DNA of 64,000 nt from Flavobacterium notoginsengisoli (GTDB taxonomy: Bacteria; Bacteroidota; Bacteroidia; Flavobacteriales; Flavobacteriaceae). The notes under the pieces were generated by a model, which worked only from the letters and a program-made list of their open reading frames with translations, searched no databases and was not told the origin of the DNA. Location: assembly GCF_014207905.1 (NCBI RefSeq), contig NZ_JACHLB010000004.1, forward strand, positions 186,001-250,000. Direction: 5' to 3'. A program made the translations under genes and the position numbers. This document shows, piece by piece, positions 33,019 to 42,392 of this stretch. Positions within the stretch are counted from its first letter, which is position 1; every line of letters starts with the position of its first letter.

Positions 33019-35295
33019 TTATATCGGCAAAAGCGTATCTGCTGGATCACAAGGGAAATAAAGTATAATATCGGTTCCTTCACCTGGTTTTCCTTCTGCA
33101 TAAATATCGCCTCCAACTGTCTGCATAATTTTTTTGCATAATGCAAGTCCTATACCTGATCCTGTATAATGTTCCTGTGTATGAAGTCTTGTAAAAATCT
33201 TAAAAATAGATTCGTTATATTCTGATTCAAAACCAATTCCATTATCCGAAAAACGAACCCAATGACAATGCACTTTAAATAAATGATGCATCATTACAGC
33301 TTCTTGAGAAGCCGTAATCGTAATCTTTGGCGTTCTGTCTGGAGAAGCGTATTTTAATGAATTCTGAATAATATTAAGAAACAACTGTTTCATTAAAAAA
33401 CCTATTCCATGAACTTCTGGAAGTTTTTCAGATTCAATTATTGCTTTATTTTCTAGAATTACTTCGCTCATTTCTTTGAGAGTAGCTTCTAAAATTTCAT
33501 TCAAATCTACTTCTTGAAAAGTTTCTCTGTTATTTTTTATTCGCGTGTATTTTAGAATATCTTCTAATAAACCGCTCATTCTGTAAGCAGATTTAGAAAC
33601 TTTTTCTAACGAATTTGAAATCGATTCTGTCGAAATAACATTTATTTCTGACAACATTTTTGAAGTAATCAATTGGATTTTTCGCAAAGGTTCCTGCAAA
33701 TCATGTGTACTAATCCAGTTGATGTTTTCAAGCTCCGAATTGGTTTCTTTTAAAATTTCGCTTTGATTACGATATTTCTCTTCCTCTTCGCTTAACATAA
33801 TCAAAATAAGCTGATTGTGTAAAGCATGTGCGTATTGAACCGCAGCGTTAATTTCGTACTGTTTCCAAGTACTGCTTTGGTTTTTAACAATCTGTTTCCA
33901 GATATTAAATGAATTTCTTGGATGAAGTCCGTTGCTGTCTTTTACAATACTTTTTTCTGGATCTCCTCCCCAGTTAATTTCAGTTACCGTTTCAGGTCTA
34001 AACCAAATAATATGGTCGTTGTTACCAAGCGAATGATACATTATTCCCGCAAAGTTTGAATCTTGGGCTATTTCAGGAAAATGATCAATTAATTTGTTTG
34101 TTGTAAAAACTTCACCAATTTCTTTAGCAATAATCTCTTCAATTAAAGCTGTAATATCTTCATCAGAAGGTGTTAAGCCTCTTTTGTAGATTTTATTTCT
34201 TGAAATAATAGAAACTCCCGCAGCATTACATATTTCTAGTAATTGAGGTGCTTTTAAAATTGTCTCTAAAGATTCCTGCAAAATAGGAAGTTCAAGACTT
34301 GTTAATTGTTCTAACGCTAAAGTTGTTTTTTGAGCGCTGATATTTTCATCATTAGATTGTCTTAAATCAATTTGAGAAGTTATAAACTGCCCTTGTAGTT
34401 TGGCTGCTAATCTAAGTTCTGGAGAAAGATTTTTTTCTGAATAATGATGACACGCAATTAATCCCCACAAACGATCGTGGTGAATTAATGAAATTGTCAA
34501 AGTAGCGCCAACACCCATATTTTGCAAATATTCTACGTGAATTGGTGAAGTGCTTCTTAAAATAGAAAGACTTAAATCCAGATTTTTTCCTTCTTTATCA
34601 TCAACTGTATAAATCGGAACAGGCTCATAATTAATATCAACAATTAATCGAAGCTGATTTTTAATATATAATTCTCTCGCCTGTGCAGGAATATCAGTAT
34701 GCGGATAATGTAATCCTAAAAATGGTTCTAAATCTTCTCGGCAATCTTCGGCAAAAACTTCTCCGTTATATTGTTCATCAAAACGATAAATCATTACACG
34801 ATCATAGCCTGTAATTTCGCGTGTTCCTTGCGCCACTAATGCGCACAAATCTTTAAGCGAAGTAGTTTTATTCATCTGACTTACAAACTGAATAGTTTGT
34901 TTGTAAGCATCTGCTAATTTTTCTCTATCGACAAATAATAATTCGGCTTCAAGAACATAAATACCGTCACTTTTATGAATATTGATTTGAAATAATCTAC
35001 CCAGTAATTCTATCTCCAAAGGAAAAGCATCTCTAAATTCATCTCCATTTGTATAAGCTAAAATTTCATCCTGAGCTTCAGAACCAAAAACTGCTGAAAA
35101 ATCTTTGCCCAACATCTGAGTGTGAGAAATACCAAAATACGTGGCAACATTTTCTGTACAGAAATCTATTTTCCATTGCATTGTTATACCAAGTAAAAAA
35201 CCATGAGGCTGAATTTTACCTGGAATATGTATTGGTTCATGCTCGCAATTGCTTAAATTTACAATATCGCGATTGACTATATCTCTAATCTTCAT
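33019..35295 (-). CDS. bphP: Bacteriophytochrome histidine kinase
   Basis: A 758-residue red/far-red light sensor. Domains: PAS (about 15-120), GAF (140-310), PHY (325-500), HisKA (525-590) and HATPase (640-750). C17 in SNCEHEPIHIPGKIQPHG is the biliverdin-attaching cysteine; the DIP motif D201 in PHTDIPAQARELY and H253 in SPIHVEYLQNM contact the chromophore; PRNSF (460-464) is the PHY tongue PRxSF. H532 in WISTHDLQEP is the phospho-acceptor, with ATP-lid GIGLALCKKIM. No receiver domain is fused. It begins 3 bp after the heme oxygenase gene. Confidence 0.95.
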   Translation of the reverse strand: MKIRDIVNRDIVNLSNCEHEPIHIPGKIQPHGFLLGITMQWKIDFCTENVATYFGISHTQMLGKDFSAVFGSEAQDEILAYTNGDEFRDAFPLEIELLGRLFQINIHKSDGIYVLEAELLFVDREKLADAYKQTIQFVSQMNKTTSLKDLCALVAQGTREITGYDRVMIYRFDEQYNGEVFAEDCREDLEPFLGLHYPHTDIPAQARELYIKNQLRLIVDINYEPVPIYTVDDKEGKNLDLSLSILRSTSPIHVEYLQNMGVGATLTISLIHHDRLWGLIACHHYSEKNLSPELRLAAKLQGQFITSQIDLRQSNDENISAQKTTLALEQLTSLELPILQESLETILKAPQLLEICNAAGVSIISRNKIYKRGLTPSDEDITALIEEIIAKEIGEVFTTNKLIDHFPEIAQDSNFAGIMYHSLGNNDHIIWFRPETVTEINWGGDPEKSIVKDSNGLHPRNSFNIWKQIVKNQSSTWKQYEINAAVQYAHALHNQLILIMLSEEEEKYRNQSEILKETNSELENINWISTHDLQEPLRKIQLITSKMLSEINVISTESISNSLEKVSKSAYRMSGLLEDILKYTRIKNNRETFQEVDLNEILEATLKEMSEVILENKAIIESEKLPEVHGIGFLMKQLFLNIIQNSLKYASPDRTPKITITASQEAVMMHHLFKVHCHWVRFSDNGIGFESEYNESIFKIFTRLHTQEHYTGSGIGLALCKKIMQTVGGDIYAEGKPGEGTDIILYFPCDPADTLLPI

Positions 35296-35298
35296 TTT

Positions 35299-35895
35299 CT
35301 ACTTTCGGTCAAAATGCTTGTAAATACTATCAAAAGCAAAAATTGCTCCTTCTATAATTTCCTCTCCATTATTATGTTCTTGTTCGTATTCAGCTAGAAA
35401 ATTCAAAAAAGATTTCCAAAAACTTCCTGTTTTATCTCCGTAACCATTAAAGTAAGATACACCTTTTTCTCCTGAAAGTTTAGGTAATTTCGAAACGTTT
35501 TTTAGAATAAATCTTCCGCCAAGTGTAGAACCTTCTACAACATAAAGAATTCCTAATGCAAAAGCTTCTGAAATTCCTTCTGTTTGGAATACTTTTTCTG
35601 TATTTGATTTATTTGAATTTAAAAACAAAAGATCATTCTCTATCAGATGTTTCTTTCTTCTTTGTTCTAAATCATCAATCGAATTTGAGAAAAAAGGAAA
35701 AATAAATCCTTCCGTATCATTATGAACGTCGTGCATTAAACTTAGATAATAAGTATAATCTTCAACCTTCATGTTGGGTGACATGATAGACATTGAAACT
35801 GGAAGTTCTTCTAATTTCTTATGATAATCAGATGTTTGCGTTTTTAAATCATTAAGAAAGTTGGAAGCTATAGTAGAAGTTGGATTTGTACTCAT
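35299..35895 (-). CDS. bphO: Heme oxygenase making biliverdin for the phytochrome
   Basis: A 198-residue BphO-type heme oxygenase that opens heme to biliverdin, CO and iron. H25 in TSDYHKKLEELPVS is the likely proximal heme ligand, and ILYVVEGSTLGGRFI is the distal-helix motif typical of phytochrome-linked enzymes, including the conserved GG. It is 3 bp upstream of bphP and almost certainly co-transcribed, supplying chromophore to it. The spacer upstream (35896-36003) shows no clear promoter box. Confidence 0.93.
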   Translation of the reverse strand: MSTNPTSTIASNFLNDLKTQTSDYHKKLEELPVSMSIMSPNMKVEDYTYYLSLMHDVHNDTEGFIFPFFSNSIDDLEQRRKKHLIENDLLFLNSNKSNTEKVFQTEGISEAFALGILYVVEGSTLGGRFILKNVSKLPKLSGEKGVSYFNGYGDKTGSFWKSFLNFLAEYEQEHNNGEEIIEGAIFAFDSIYKHFDRK

Positions 35896-36003
35896 TTTTG
35901 AATTTTTTCTTTATTTATGAGAGTCTATTGAAAACCGCTCTTTCACAAATTTAAACAAAAAAAAGTAATAGTATTTAAAATCTTATTTTTAACAATTGTT
36001 GTA

Positions 36004-37338
36004 CTATTCGTCAATTAAACATATCTCAAAAGTCGTTTTTCCGTCTTTATTATTATGCAAAATATAACCGCCGTGGGCTTCAATAATATTTTTAGATAAA
36101 GTCAGACCTATGCCCGCGCCTTCGTTTCTTGTGGTAAAAAAGGGAAGAAATATTTTGTCTTCAATTTCCTTTTCAATTCCTTTTCCGTTATCCGAAATCT
36201 TTATAAAAACTCGATTGTCTTTGGCTTCTGCCGAAATTCCAATTTCTTTATTATTAATACTTTCTAATGCATTAATCGAATTTGTCATCAAATTAATTAA
36301 TACTTGTTCGATTTGCTGTTGGTCTACATAGATTTGATATTTTCCTTTAATTGCATTTAAAACCTCTACGTTTTCTTTTTTAAACAACGGATTCATAGTT
36401 TGAACACAATTCTCAATTAAATCCTGCAATGTTATATATTCTTTTTTTGGAGACGGCAACATTGCCAATTTTCGATAACCCTCAACAAATTTCTGTAAAT
36501 GATCGCTTCTTCTCAGCATCGTTTGCACGCTATGTTTTATATCTTCCAAATCTTCTGCAGAAAGCGAATCTTGCTCTACTAAATCTTCCAAATTCTGGCA
36601 AATAGAACGTATTGGCGTAATCGAATTTAAAAGTTCATGCGAAATCACTTTCATCAAATTTATCCAAGCATCTTTTTCCTTTTTCTCCACTACATTCTGA
36701 ATTGAATCTAACAAAACGATAAAATAATCTTGTTCAAATATCTCTGTTCGAGAGGCTTGAAGAACAAAAGTCTGTCTACTTTGTTCGTTTATACTAATTT
36801 CTATTGAAGTTTTAATTTCATGGAAATCATCTTTTTCCAGAATTTCACACAAAGAGGACAACTGATTTTTAAGGTACTTCCATTTCGAAACCTTCGGAAC
36901 ATTAAAATGACTTGAGAAATAATCATTCATTAAAAAAATACTCCAATCATGTTCTTGTTTTTGGAGAATAATAACTCCCGTTTCGATATTATTTAAAATA
37001 GAACGGTAAATTATATCTCTAGAAATCTGCTCATTATGCTTACTTTTCATTGTTTCATACAATTGAAATAAGTCGCCATAATTTTTATCGATTTTATGTT
37101 TAGAAAAATCTGAAGTAAAATCATTCTGTAAAATCGAAGAAATGGTTTTATTGTAAAGCAAAACCATATTTTGAACATAAAAATACATTTCTCTTACAAG
37201 CAAAAAAACCATACAGAAACCAAATATTCCTGTAAAAAACAAATTGATTTTAAAGAAATAAATAGACAATTCTATTCCGACAACAATCAATAGCAATCGA
37301 AAAAAAATGAGTTTATAAATTTGTATCTTTTTAAACAT
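36004..37338 (-). CDS. NtrY-like sensor histidine kinase
   Basis: A 444-residue membrane kinase. Two N-terminal TM segments (about residues 8-27 and 31-52) are followed by a cytoplasmic PAS-like region (about 100-210), HisKA with WINLMKVISHELLNSITPI (His phospho-acceptor), and HATPase with the N box VLINLMTNSINAL, DNGKGI and GAGIGLTLSKNII. The frame extends upstream to a TTG, but the ATG at 37336-37338 starts 2 bp from the stop of the response regulator gene. Partner of the sigma-54 regulator upstream. The signal is unknown. Confidence 0.9.
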   Translation of the reverse strand: MFKKIQIYKLIFFRLLLIVVGIELSIYFFKINLFFTGIFGFCMVFLLVREMYFYVQNMVLLYNKTISSILQNDFTSDFSKHKIDKNYGDLFQLYETMKSKHNEQISRDIIYRSILNNIETGVIILQKQEHDWSIFLMNDYFSSHFNVPKVSKWKYLKNQLSSLCEILEKDDFHEIKTSIEISINEQSRQTFVLQASRTEIFEQDYFIVLLDSIQNVVEKKEKDAWINLMKVISHELLNSITPIRSICQNLEDLVEQDSLSAEDLEDIKHSVQTMLRRSDHLQKFVEGYRKLAMLPSPKKEYITLQDLIENCVQTMNPLFKKENVEVLNAIKGKYQIYVDQQQIEQVLINLMTNSINALESINNKEIGISAEAKDNRVFIKISDNGKGIEKEIEDKIFLPFFTTRNEGAGIGLTLSKNIIEAHGGYILHNNKDGKTTFEICLIDE

Positions 37339-37339
37339 A

Positions 37340-38692
37340 TTAATCAATATTGATATTGTATTTTTCTAAACGTCGATACAGAGAACCTCTAGACAAACCA
37401 AGTTCCGCTGCTGTTTTACTAATATTATTATTGTTTTTGAGAAGGGCTTTTTCGACTGTTGTTTTTTCTACAGCAGAAAGTTGAATATCGTCTGCATTTT
37501 CTTCGTAAGGTGTAATGATTTCAAGATCTAAATCTGAAACCGTAATGATATTGTTTTCGCAAAGAATAACGGCGCGTTCGATCTTATTTTCCATTTCGCG
37601 AATGTTTCCGTTCCAAGCGTGTTTTTCGATTTGTTCTAAGACTTTTTTGTCGAATGTAATTTCGTCGCGACCGTATTTTTCAATCATTTTATCTAAAAGA
37701 TATTCGGCCAGCGGAATTTTATCTTCGTTTCGTTCTCTGAGCGGTGGCAAAACAATTTCCATTGTATTAATGCGATAATACAGATCTTCTCTAAAATTTT
37801 TATCGGCAACTTCCAATTTCAAATTCAGATTGGTCGCTGTAATAATTCGAACATTCAACGGCCTTGCTTTGGTTTCTCCCAATCTTGTTACGGTTTTAGT
37901 TTGAATAACTTGCAATAATTTCGATTGTAAATGAAGCGGAACATTTCCAATTTCATCCAGAAAAATAGTTCCATTTTGAGCCATTTCAAAACGTCCCGGC
38001 GTATCTGATTTTGCATCAGTAAAAGCGCCTTTTGCATAACCAAACAATTCGCTTTCGAAAATATTCGAATTTAAAGACCCCAAATCAACTGCAATAAATG
38101 GCTGATTTTTTCTTTCTGATTGCAAATGAATATGATGCGCCAAAACAAATTTTCCCGTTCCGTTTTCTCCTAAAATCAATACATTGGCATCGGTTTTGGC
38201 TACTTTATCGGCCAAAGAATAGGCTTTTTTTATAATTTCAGAATTTCCTGTGAAGAAATCATTTCTAATTTCGATTGCTTCTTTTTTATTCTTTTGCTCT
38301 TTTCGAGATTTATCTACGGCTTGTTTAACCGATTCTAGTAGTTTTTTGTTCTCCCAAGGTTTCAAAATATAATCAAAAGCGCCTGATTTTAATCCTTCAA
38401 CAGCAGTTTCTACTTTTCCAAAAGCCGTCATTAAAATCACAACTGTTTTTGGCGAAAGCGTTTTTATTTCTTTCAGCAAATACAAACCTTCTCTTCCATC
38501 TTCAAAACCGATTCGGTAATTCATGTCTAACAAAACGACATCGATGGCATTTTTAGACAATAAATCGACAATGTTTTTGGGATTATTGAGCGTATAAATG
38601 TTCTCAAAATACTTTTTCAAGTAGACTTTTGAAGCAAAAAGGATGTCTTCTTGATCATCGATGATTAAAATAGAGGCGTTGGTCTTTTTCAT
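37340..38692 (-). CDS. Sigma-54-dependent response regulator (NtrC family)
   Basis: A 450-residue regulator. Receiver (1-125) with DDQED, the phospho-acceptor Asp in VVLLDMNYR and Lys in LKPWENKK; AAA+ domain with Walker A LGENGTGKFVLAHHIH, GAFTDAKSDTPGRF (sigma-54 contact loop, GAFTDA in place of GAFTGA) and Walker B NGTIFLDEIGN; and a C-terminal Fis-type HTH (ISKTAAELGLSRGSLYRRLEKY). It activates sigma-54 promoters. Divergent from the ABC operon at 38976, it is co-transcribed with the kinase. Confidence 0.94.
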   Translation of the reverse strand: MKKTNASILIIDDQEDILFASKVYLKKYFENIYTLNNPKNIVDLLSKNAIDVVLLDMNYRIGFEDGREGLYLLKEIKTLSPKTVVILMTAFGKVETAVEGLKSGAFDYILKPWENKKLLESVKQAVDKSRKEQKNKKEAIEIRNDFFTGNSEIIKKAYSLADKVAKTDANVLILGENGTGKFVLAHHIHLQSERKNQPFIAVDLGSLNSNIFESELFGYAKGAFTDAKSDTPGRFEMAQNGTIFLDEIGNVPLHLQSKLLQVIQTKTVTRLGETKARPLNVRIITATNLNLKLEVADKNFREDLYYRINTMEIVLPPLRERNEDKIPLAEYLLDKMIEKYGRDEITFDKKVLEQIEKHAWNGNIREMENKIERAVILCENNIITVSDLDLEIITPYEENADDIQLSAVEKTTVEKALLKNNNNISKTAAELGLSRGSLYRRLEKYNINID

Positions 38693-38716
38693 TGTTGTTC
38701 GGTTTTGGACGAAAGG

Positions 38717-38732
38717 TGTCCATTTATGGACA
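38717..38732. promoter_or_regulatory. Palindromic candidate enhancer site
   Basis: TGTCCATTTATGGACA is a 7-bp-arm inverted repeat, and a further GGAC at 38707-38710 forms a second overlapping pair with GTCC. It lies 25 bp from the regulator's start and about 60 bp upstream of the candidate sigma-54 promoter, a suitable place for NtrC-type activator binding. Confidence 0.55.
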
Positions 38733-38791
38733 GTTTGATTTTTTATTGAAAAATAAATGATTAAAAATAAAGCAGTTACAATGTTTAATTT

Positions 38792-38809
38792 CTTGGCATG
38801 AAAATCACA
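38792..38809 (+). promoter_or_regulatory. Candidate sigma-54 promoter of the ABC operon
   Basis: CTTGGCATGAAAATCACA matches the -24 box (TTGGCAyG) well. The -12 part reads TCAC where TTGC is expected, so GG and C are at the right spacing but the -12 G is A. It would give a leader of about 160 nt before the ATP-binding protein gene. Confidence 0.5.
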
Positions 38810-38975
38810 TTCTCACTAGTAAATCATTAATTATTAAAGCCTTTCGGAAGTACAAATAACAAATAAATAGCGATAAATTGAAAATAATTTATCTTAATTT
38901 TCAGACTTGTTTCTGTCATTTCCGAAGACATAAAATTTTAAAAGAAAAATCAATCAAAAACTAAAACAATCAATT

Positions 38976-39686
38976 ATGATTAGCATTACAAAACTTTCAA
39001 AAGTATTTAGAACTGAGGAATTGGAAACAAAAGCATTAAGCGAAATTTCATTAACCATCAATCAAGGCGATTTTGTGTCTATTATGGGACCGTCTGGAAG
39101 CGGTAAATCTACTTTATTAAACATTATTGGTCTTTTAGATAGTGCTTCAGACGGAAGTTATGAACTTCTTGGAAAGGAAATGATCGGCTTAAAAGAAAAA
39201 AGTAAATCGCAGGCAAGAAAAGAAAACATCGGATTCATTTTTCAGAACTTCAATTTAATTGATGAAATTTCTGTTTTTGAAAATATCGAATTGCCTTTAA
39301 TTTACAGCAATGTTCCTAGCGCTGAAAGAAAATCTAGAGTAAATGAAATTGCCAAAATACTTGGAATTTCGCATCGTTTAAAACATTTCCCACAACAGCT
39401 TTCGGGCGGACAGCAGCAGCGTGTGGCGGTTGCGAGAGCTTTAATCAATAATCCGAAAATTATTTTGGCCGATGAGCCAACTGGAAATCTAGATAGCAAA
39501 AGCGGCAATGAAGTGATGGAACTTTTAACCGATCTTCATGCCAGCGGTTCGACAATTCTAATGGTTACACACTCTGATTACGACGCTTCTTTTTCGCAAA
39601 AAACCATTCTGATGAAAGACGGAATGATTCTTTCTGAAAAAAAGAATCACAGAAATGTAGACGTTTTGGTTAATTCAAATAATTAG
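38976..39686 (+). CDS. ABC transporter ATP-binding protein (MacB/LolD type)
   Basis: A 236-residue ATPase of the MacB/LolD/FtsE class. Walker A GPSGSGKSTLLNIIG, Q-loop FIFQNFNLID, signature LSGGQQQRVAVARAL, Walker B IILADEPTGNLDSKSG, and the switch VTHSDYD. It powers a mechanotransmission-type transporter with the permease gene 4 bp downstream, moving peptides, lipoproteins or lipids rather than small nutrients. Divergent from, and probably activated by, the sigma-54 regulator. Confidence 0.94.
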   Translation: MISITKLSKVFRTEELETKALSEISLTINQGDFVSIMGPSGSGKSTLLNIIGLLDSASDGSYELLGKEMIGLKEKSKSQARKENIGFIFQNFNLIDEISVFENIELPLIYSNVPSAERKSRVNEIAKILGISHRLKHFPQQLSGGQQQRVAVARALINNPKIILADEPTGNLDSKSGNEVMELLTDLHASGSTILMVTHSDYDASFSQKTILMKDGMILSEKKNHRNVDVLVNSNN

Positions 39687-39690
39687 TCTT

Positions 39691-42114
39691 ATGCTGAAAA
39701 ATTGGATTAATACGTTTGTTTACCATGTCAAGAATTATAAATTCTTTACGATACTAAACATTTTAGGATTAAGTATCGGAATTGCAGGTTTAATCTTTGC
39801 CATTCTATATTGGAATGATGAGCAAAGTTACGATCAATGGAATCCTAATAAAAAAAGTGTCTTTTTAATAGCCAACCAGATGGATGCAACAACTTATTGG
39901 GCATCAAGTTCTGCTCCGATTGGAGCCACTATAAAAGAAGCTTCTTCTGAAGTGGAATCTTTTTGCTATGTAAATGGTAATTATGATAATGAAATTATTC
40001 GTTACAACAACAAAAAAGTTCAGTCTGAAAATGTGCTCGTGGCTCAAAAAAACTTCTTTGACTATTTTCCTTATCCCTTTATTGAAGGTAGTCCTAAAAA
40101 AGGTCTTATTGATGGCAACAGTATTTGTTTATCTCAAGATCTGGCGCAACAACTGTTTGGAAACGAACGTGCATTTGGCAAAAAGATAATTTTGCAAAAT
40201 CAGGTTTTGGTTGTTAGAGGTGTTTACCAACTAGAAAAGAAATCTATTTTTAATCCTTCTTGCGTTGTAAATTTTATGGACTTACGCATAAAAAATGGCA
40301 TTCAGCAATGGGGAAACTTTCAGTATATTCTTTTATTGAAACTAAAAAATCCAGCTCAGGCAGATGTAGTAAAAAATAGTCTTGCTAAAGTTTATTACAA
40401 TAATATGATTCTACCTCGTGCCGAAGATCAAGGCATGAAACCACAGGAATATATTAAGAAATTTGGCGAAGTAAAACCTCATCTAGAAGCTTTAGAAACA
40501 ATTCGTCTGCATACCAAAACTGGCGGGCTTATAGAAAGCAATGGAAATTATCAGCTTCTGATGATTATTATAGGACTATCGATTCTAATTCTAACCCTGT
40601 CAATTGTAAACTATATCAATTTTGCTACTGCTAATGCCGTAAAACGTGCAAAAGAAATTGGAGTTAGAAAAATTATCGGAGCTTCTAAAAACAATATTAT
40701 TCAGCAATTTATATTTGAAACGGCAATTATTGCAATCATAGCAATTTTAATTTCATTGGTTATAGTAGAGCTTTCTTTACCTTATTACAATCTTTTTTTA
40801 GACAAAAAATTGGTCATGTTAAGCACGCAGTTTTATCTTCAGCTGATTGCTGTTTTTATAATTATTGTGGTTATGGCAGGAATATTTCCAGCTGTATATG
40901 TATCAAATTTTGAAGTTTTAAAGGTTTTAAGAGGGAATTTTACCCGCAGTAAAAGTGGCATTTGGCTCAGAAATGGATTGCTGGTATTTCAATTTGCAAT
41001 CGCTTCTTTCTTCATTATAGGATCTTACATCGTACACCAACAAATTGATTACATGAGTTCTAGAGATTTGGGTTTTAAAGGAGACCAAGTTTTAAATATC
41101 TCTTATCGAAATGTTTATGGCGAAAAGATTTCTAACCAATACCGAATGAACAAATACGAGCAAATAAAAAACGAACTACTTCGCATTAAAGGCGTACAGC
41201 AAGTTGCCGGAGGCGGATTTGTTCTTGGATATGGTGCTAAATCTGTGATTTCGTATCATCACAAGGATATCAATATAGACGGAAATAACATTCCCGTAGA
41301 CTTTGGCGTGCTGGAAATGATGAATATAAAACTCGCAAAAGGACGCTTTTTAAGTCCTGAATATTCACAAGACACTATTAATTCGATGTTGATTAATGAA
41401 ACAGCTTTAAAACTATTAAATGAAAAAGATCCTATTGGTAAAAAGATAAACTGGGATAGCAAAGAGGCAATTATTGTTGGAGTTGTTAAAGATTTTAATG
41501 TCGGAAATCCAGGCGAACCCATTCCTCCTATCACTATTTTTCATTTTAAAAGCGTGCCATGGTTTAGCAATCTTTTAAATAATATTTATGTAAAAGCAGA
41601 TCCCAAAACTATGCAGCAAACAATTGCCGATATAGAAAATGTATGGTCAAAAAAAGTAGATTCAAATTATCCTTTCACATTCGATTTTGTTGATAAAGAA
41701 TACGCAAGATCTTATCAAAGCTATATAAAACAAAGAAATCTCTTCAGCTTACTGAACATTTTTGTTATCGTAATTGCCCTTATCGGATTATTTGCTCTAG
41801 CTTCTTATTCTATTGAAAGACGAATGAAAGAAATCGCAATTCGCAAAACACTTGGTGCAGAAACAAATGTTTTACTAAAAGAACTTTGCAAGCAATATAT
41901 CGTTTTTAGTATTATCGGATTTCTTATTGCTCTAATTCCAGCTCATTATTTACTTAATAAATGGCTCGAAAATTTTGCTTACAGAATTGGAATTTCAATA
42001 TATCCATTTATAATAGGATTTACTGTCTTACTGATTTTGACTTTAGCTGTAGTTCTTTCAAGAGCCTATCAAGCTACAAAAGTGGATGTTTTACGCTATT
42101 TAAAATACGAATAA
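39691..42114 (+). CDS. ABC transporter permease, FtsX/MacB type (duplicated)
   Basis: An 807-residue permease. TM segments at about 18-40, 285-310, 340-360, 375-400, 430-450, 685-705, 730-750 and 770-795 enclose two large extracytoplasmic MacB_PCD-like domains. Each FtsX half shows the usual tail motif: AVKRAKEIGVRKIIGASK at about 310 and IERRMKEIAIRKTLGAET at about 710. This eight-TM duplicated form is common in Bacteroidota. No adaptor or TolC gene is adjacent, so it may act alone or with distant partners. A strong terminator follows. Confidence 0.9.
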   Translation: MLKNWINTFVYHVKNYKFFTILNILGLSIGIAGLIFAILYWNDEQSYDQWNPNKKSVFLIANQMDATTYWASSSAPIGATIKEASSEVESFCYVNGNYDNEIIRYNNKKVQSENVLVAQKNFFDYFPYPFIEGSPKKGLIDGNSICLSQDLAQQLFGNERAFGKKIILQNQVLVVRGVYQLEKKSIFNPSCVVNFMDLRIKNGIQQWGNFQYILLLKLKNPAQADVVKNSLAKVYYNNMILPRAEDQGMKPQEYIKKFGEVKPHLEALETIRLHTKTGGLIESNGNYQLLMIIIGLSILILTLSIVNYINFATANAVKRAKEIGVRKIIGASKNNIIQQFIFETAIIAIIAILISLVIVELSLPYYNLFLDKKLVMLSTQFYLQLIAVFIIIVVMAGIFPAVYVSNFEVLKVLRGNFTRSKSGIWLRNGLLVFQFAIASFFIIGSYIVHQQIDYMSSRDLGFKGDQVLNISYRNVYGEKISNQYRMNKYEQIKNELLRIKGVQQVAGGGFVLGYGAKSVISYHHKDINIDGNNIPVDFGVLEMMNIKLAKGRFLSPEYSQDTINSMLINETALKLLNEKDPIGKKINWDSKEAIIVGVVKDFNVGNPGEPIPPITIFHFKSVPWFSNLLNNIYVKADPKTMQQTIADIENVWSKKVDSNYPFTFDFVDKEYARSYQSYIKQRNLFSLLNIFVIVIALIGLFALASYSIERRMKEIAIRKTLGAETNVLLKELCKQYIVFSIIGFLIALIPAHYLLNKWLENFAYRIGISIYPFIIGFTVLLILTLAVVLSRAYQATKVDVLRYLKYE

Positions 42115-42133
42115 ATTAGTTTTGAGTTTTTGC

Positions 42134-42173
42134 AAAAAGCTGTGCAAGTCTGAGCCCTTGCGCAGCTTTTTTT
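42134..42173 (+). terminator. Terminator of the ABC operon
   Basis: AAAAAGCTGTGCAAG pairs with CTTGCGCAGCTTTTT, with one mismatch, and ends in seven T residues, about 20 bp after the permease stop. Confidence 0.87.
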
Positions 42174-42183
42174 ATGAAATTAT

Positions 42184-42304
42184 ATTCCGCTAGGAATATC
42201 TCGTGGGTAGAAAAAAATAGTCACGTATATTCAAAGTGTCCTGTAGGGACACCTGTTTAGCGGAATACATGTTATGAAGATAATCAAACGTTTCTACGGA
42301 ATGT
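42184..42304. repeat. ATTCCGnnAGGAAT / TGTCCTGTAGGGACA repeat, copy 2
   Basis: Contains ATTCCGCTAGGAATATCTCG, GTGTCCTGTAGGGACACCTG and TTTCTACGGAATG. The GTGTCC...GGACAC hairpin core also occurs in the copy at 21099-21266, inverted. No coding frame in 42174-42392. Confidence 0.65.
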
Positions 42305-42392
42305 ATTCTGTTAATCCATTAAAAAAATCCACCAATCAGACATTCTTATTTAATTTTATATAACTATTTGAGTCTTCCTTTTTCAGGGCAAA

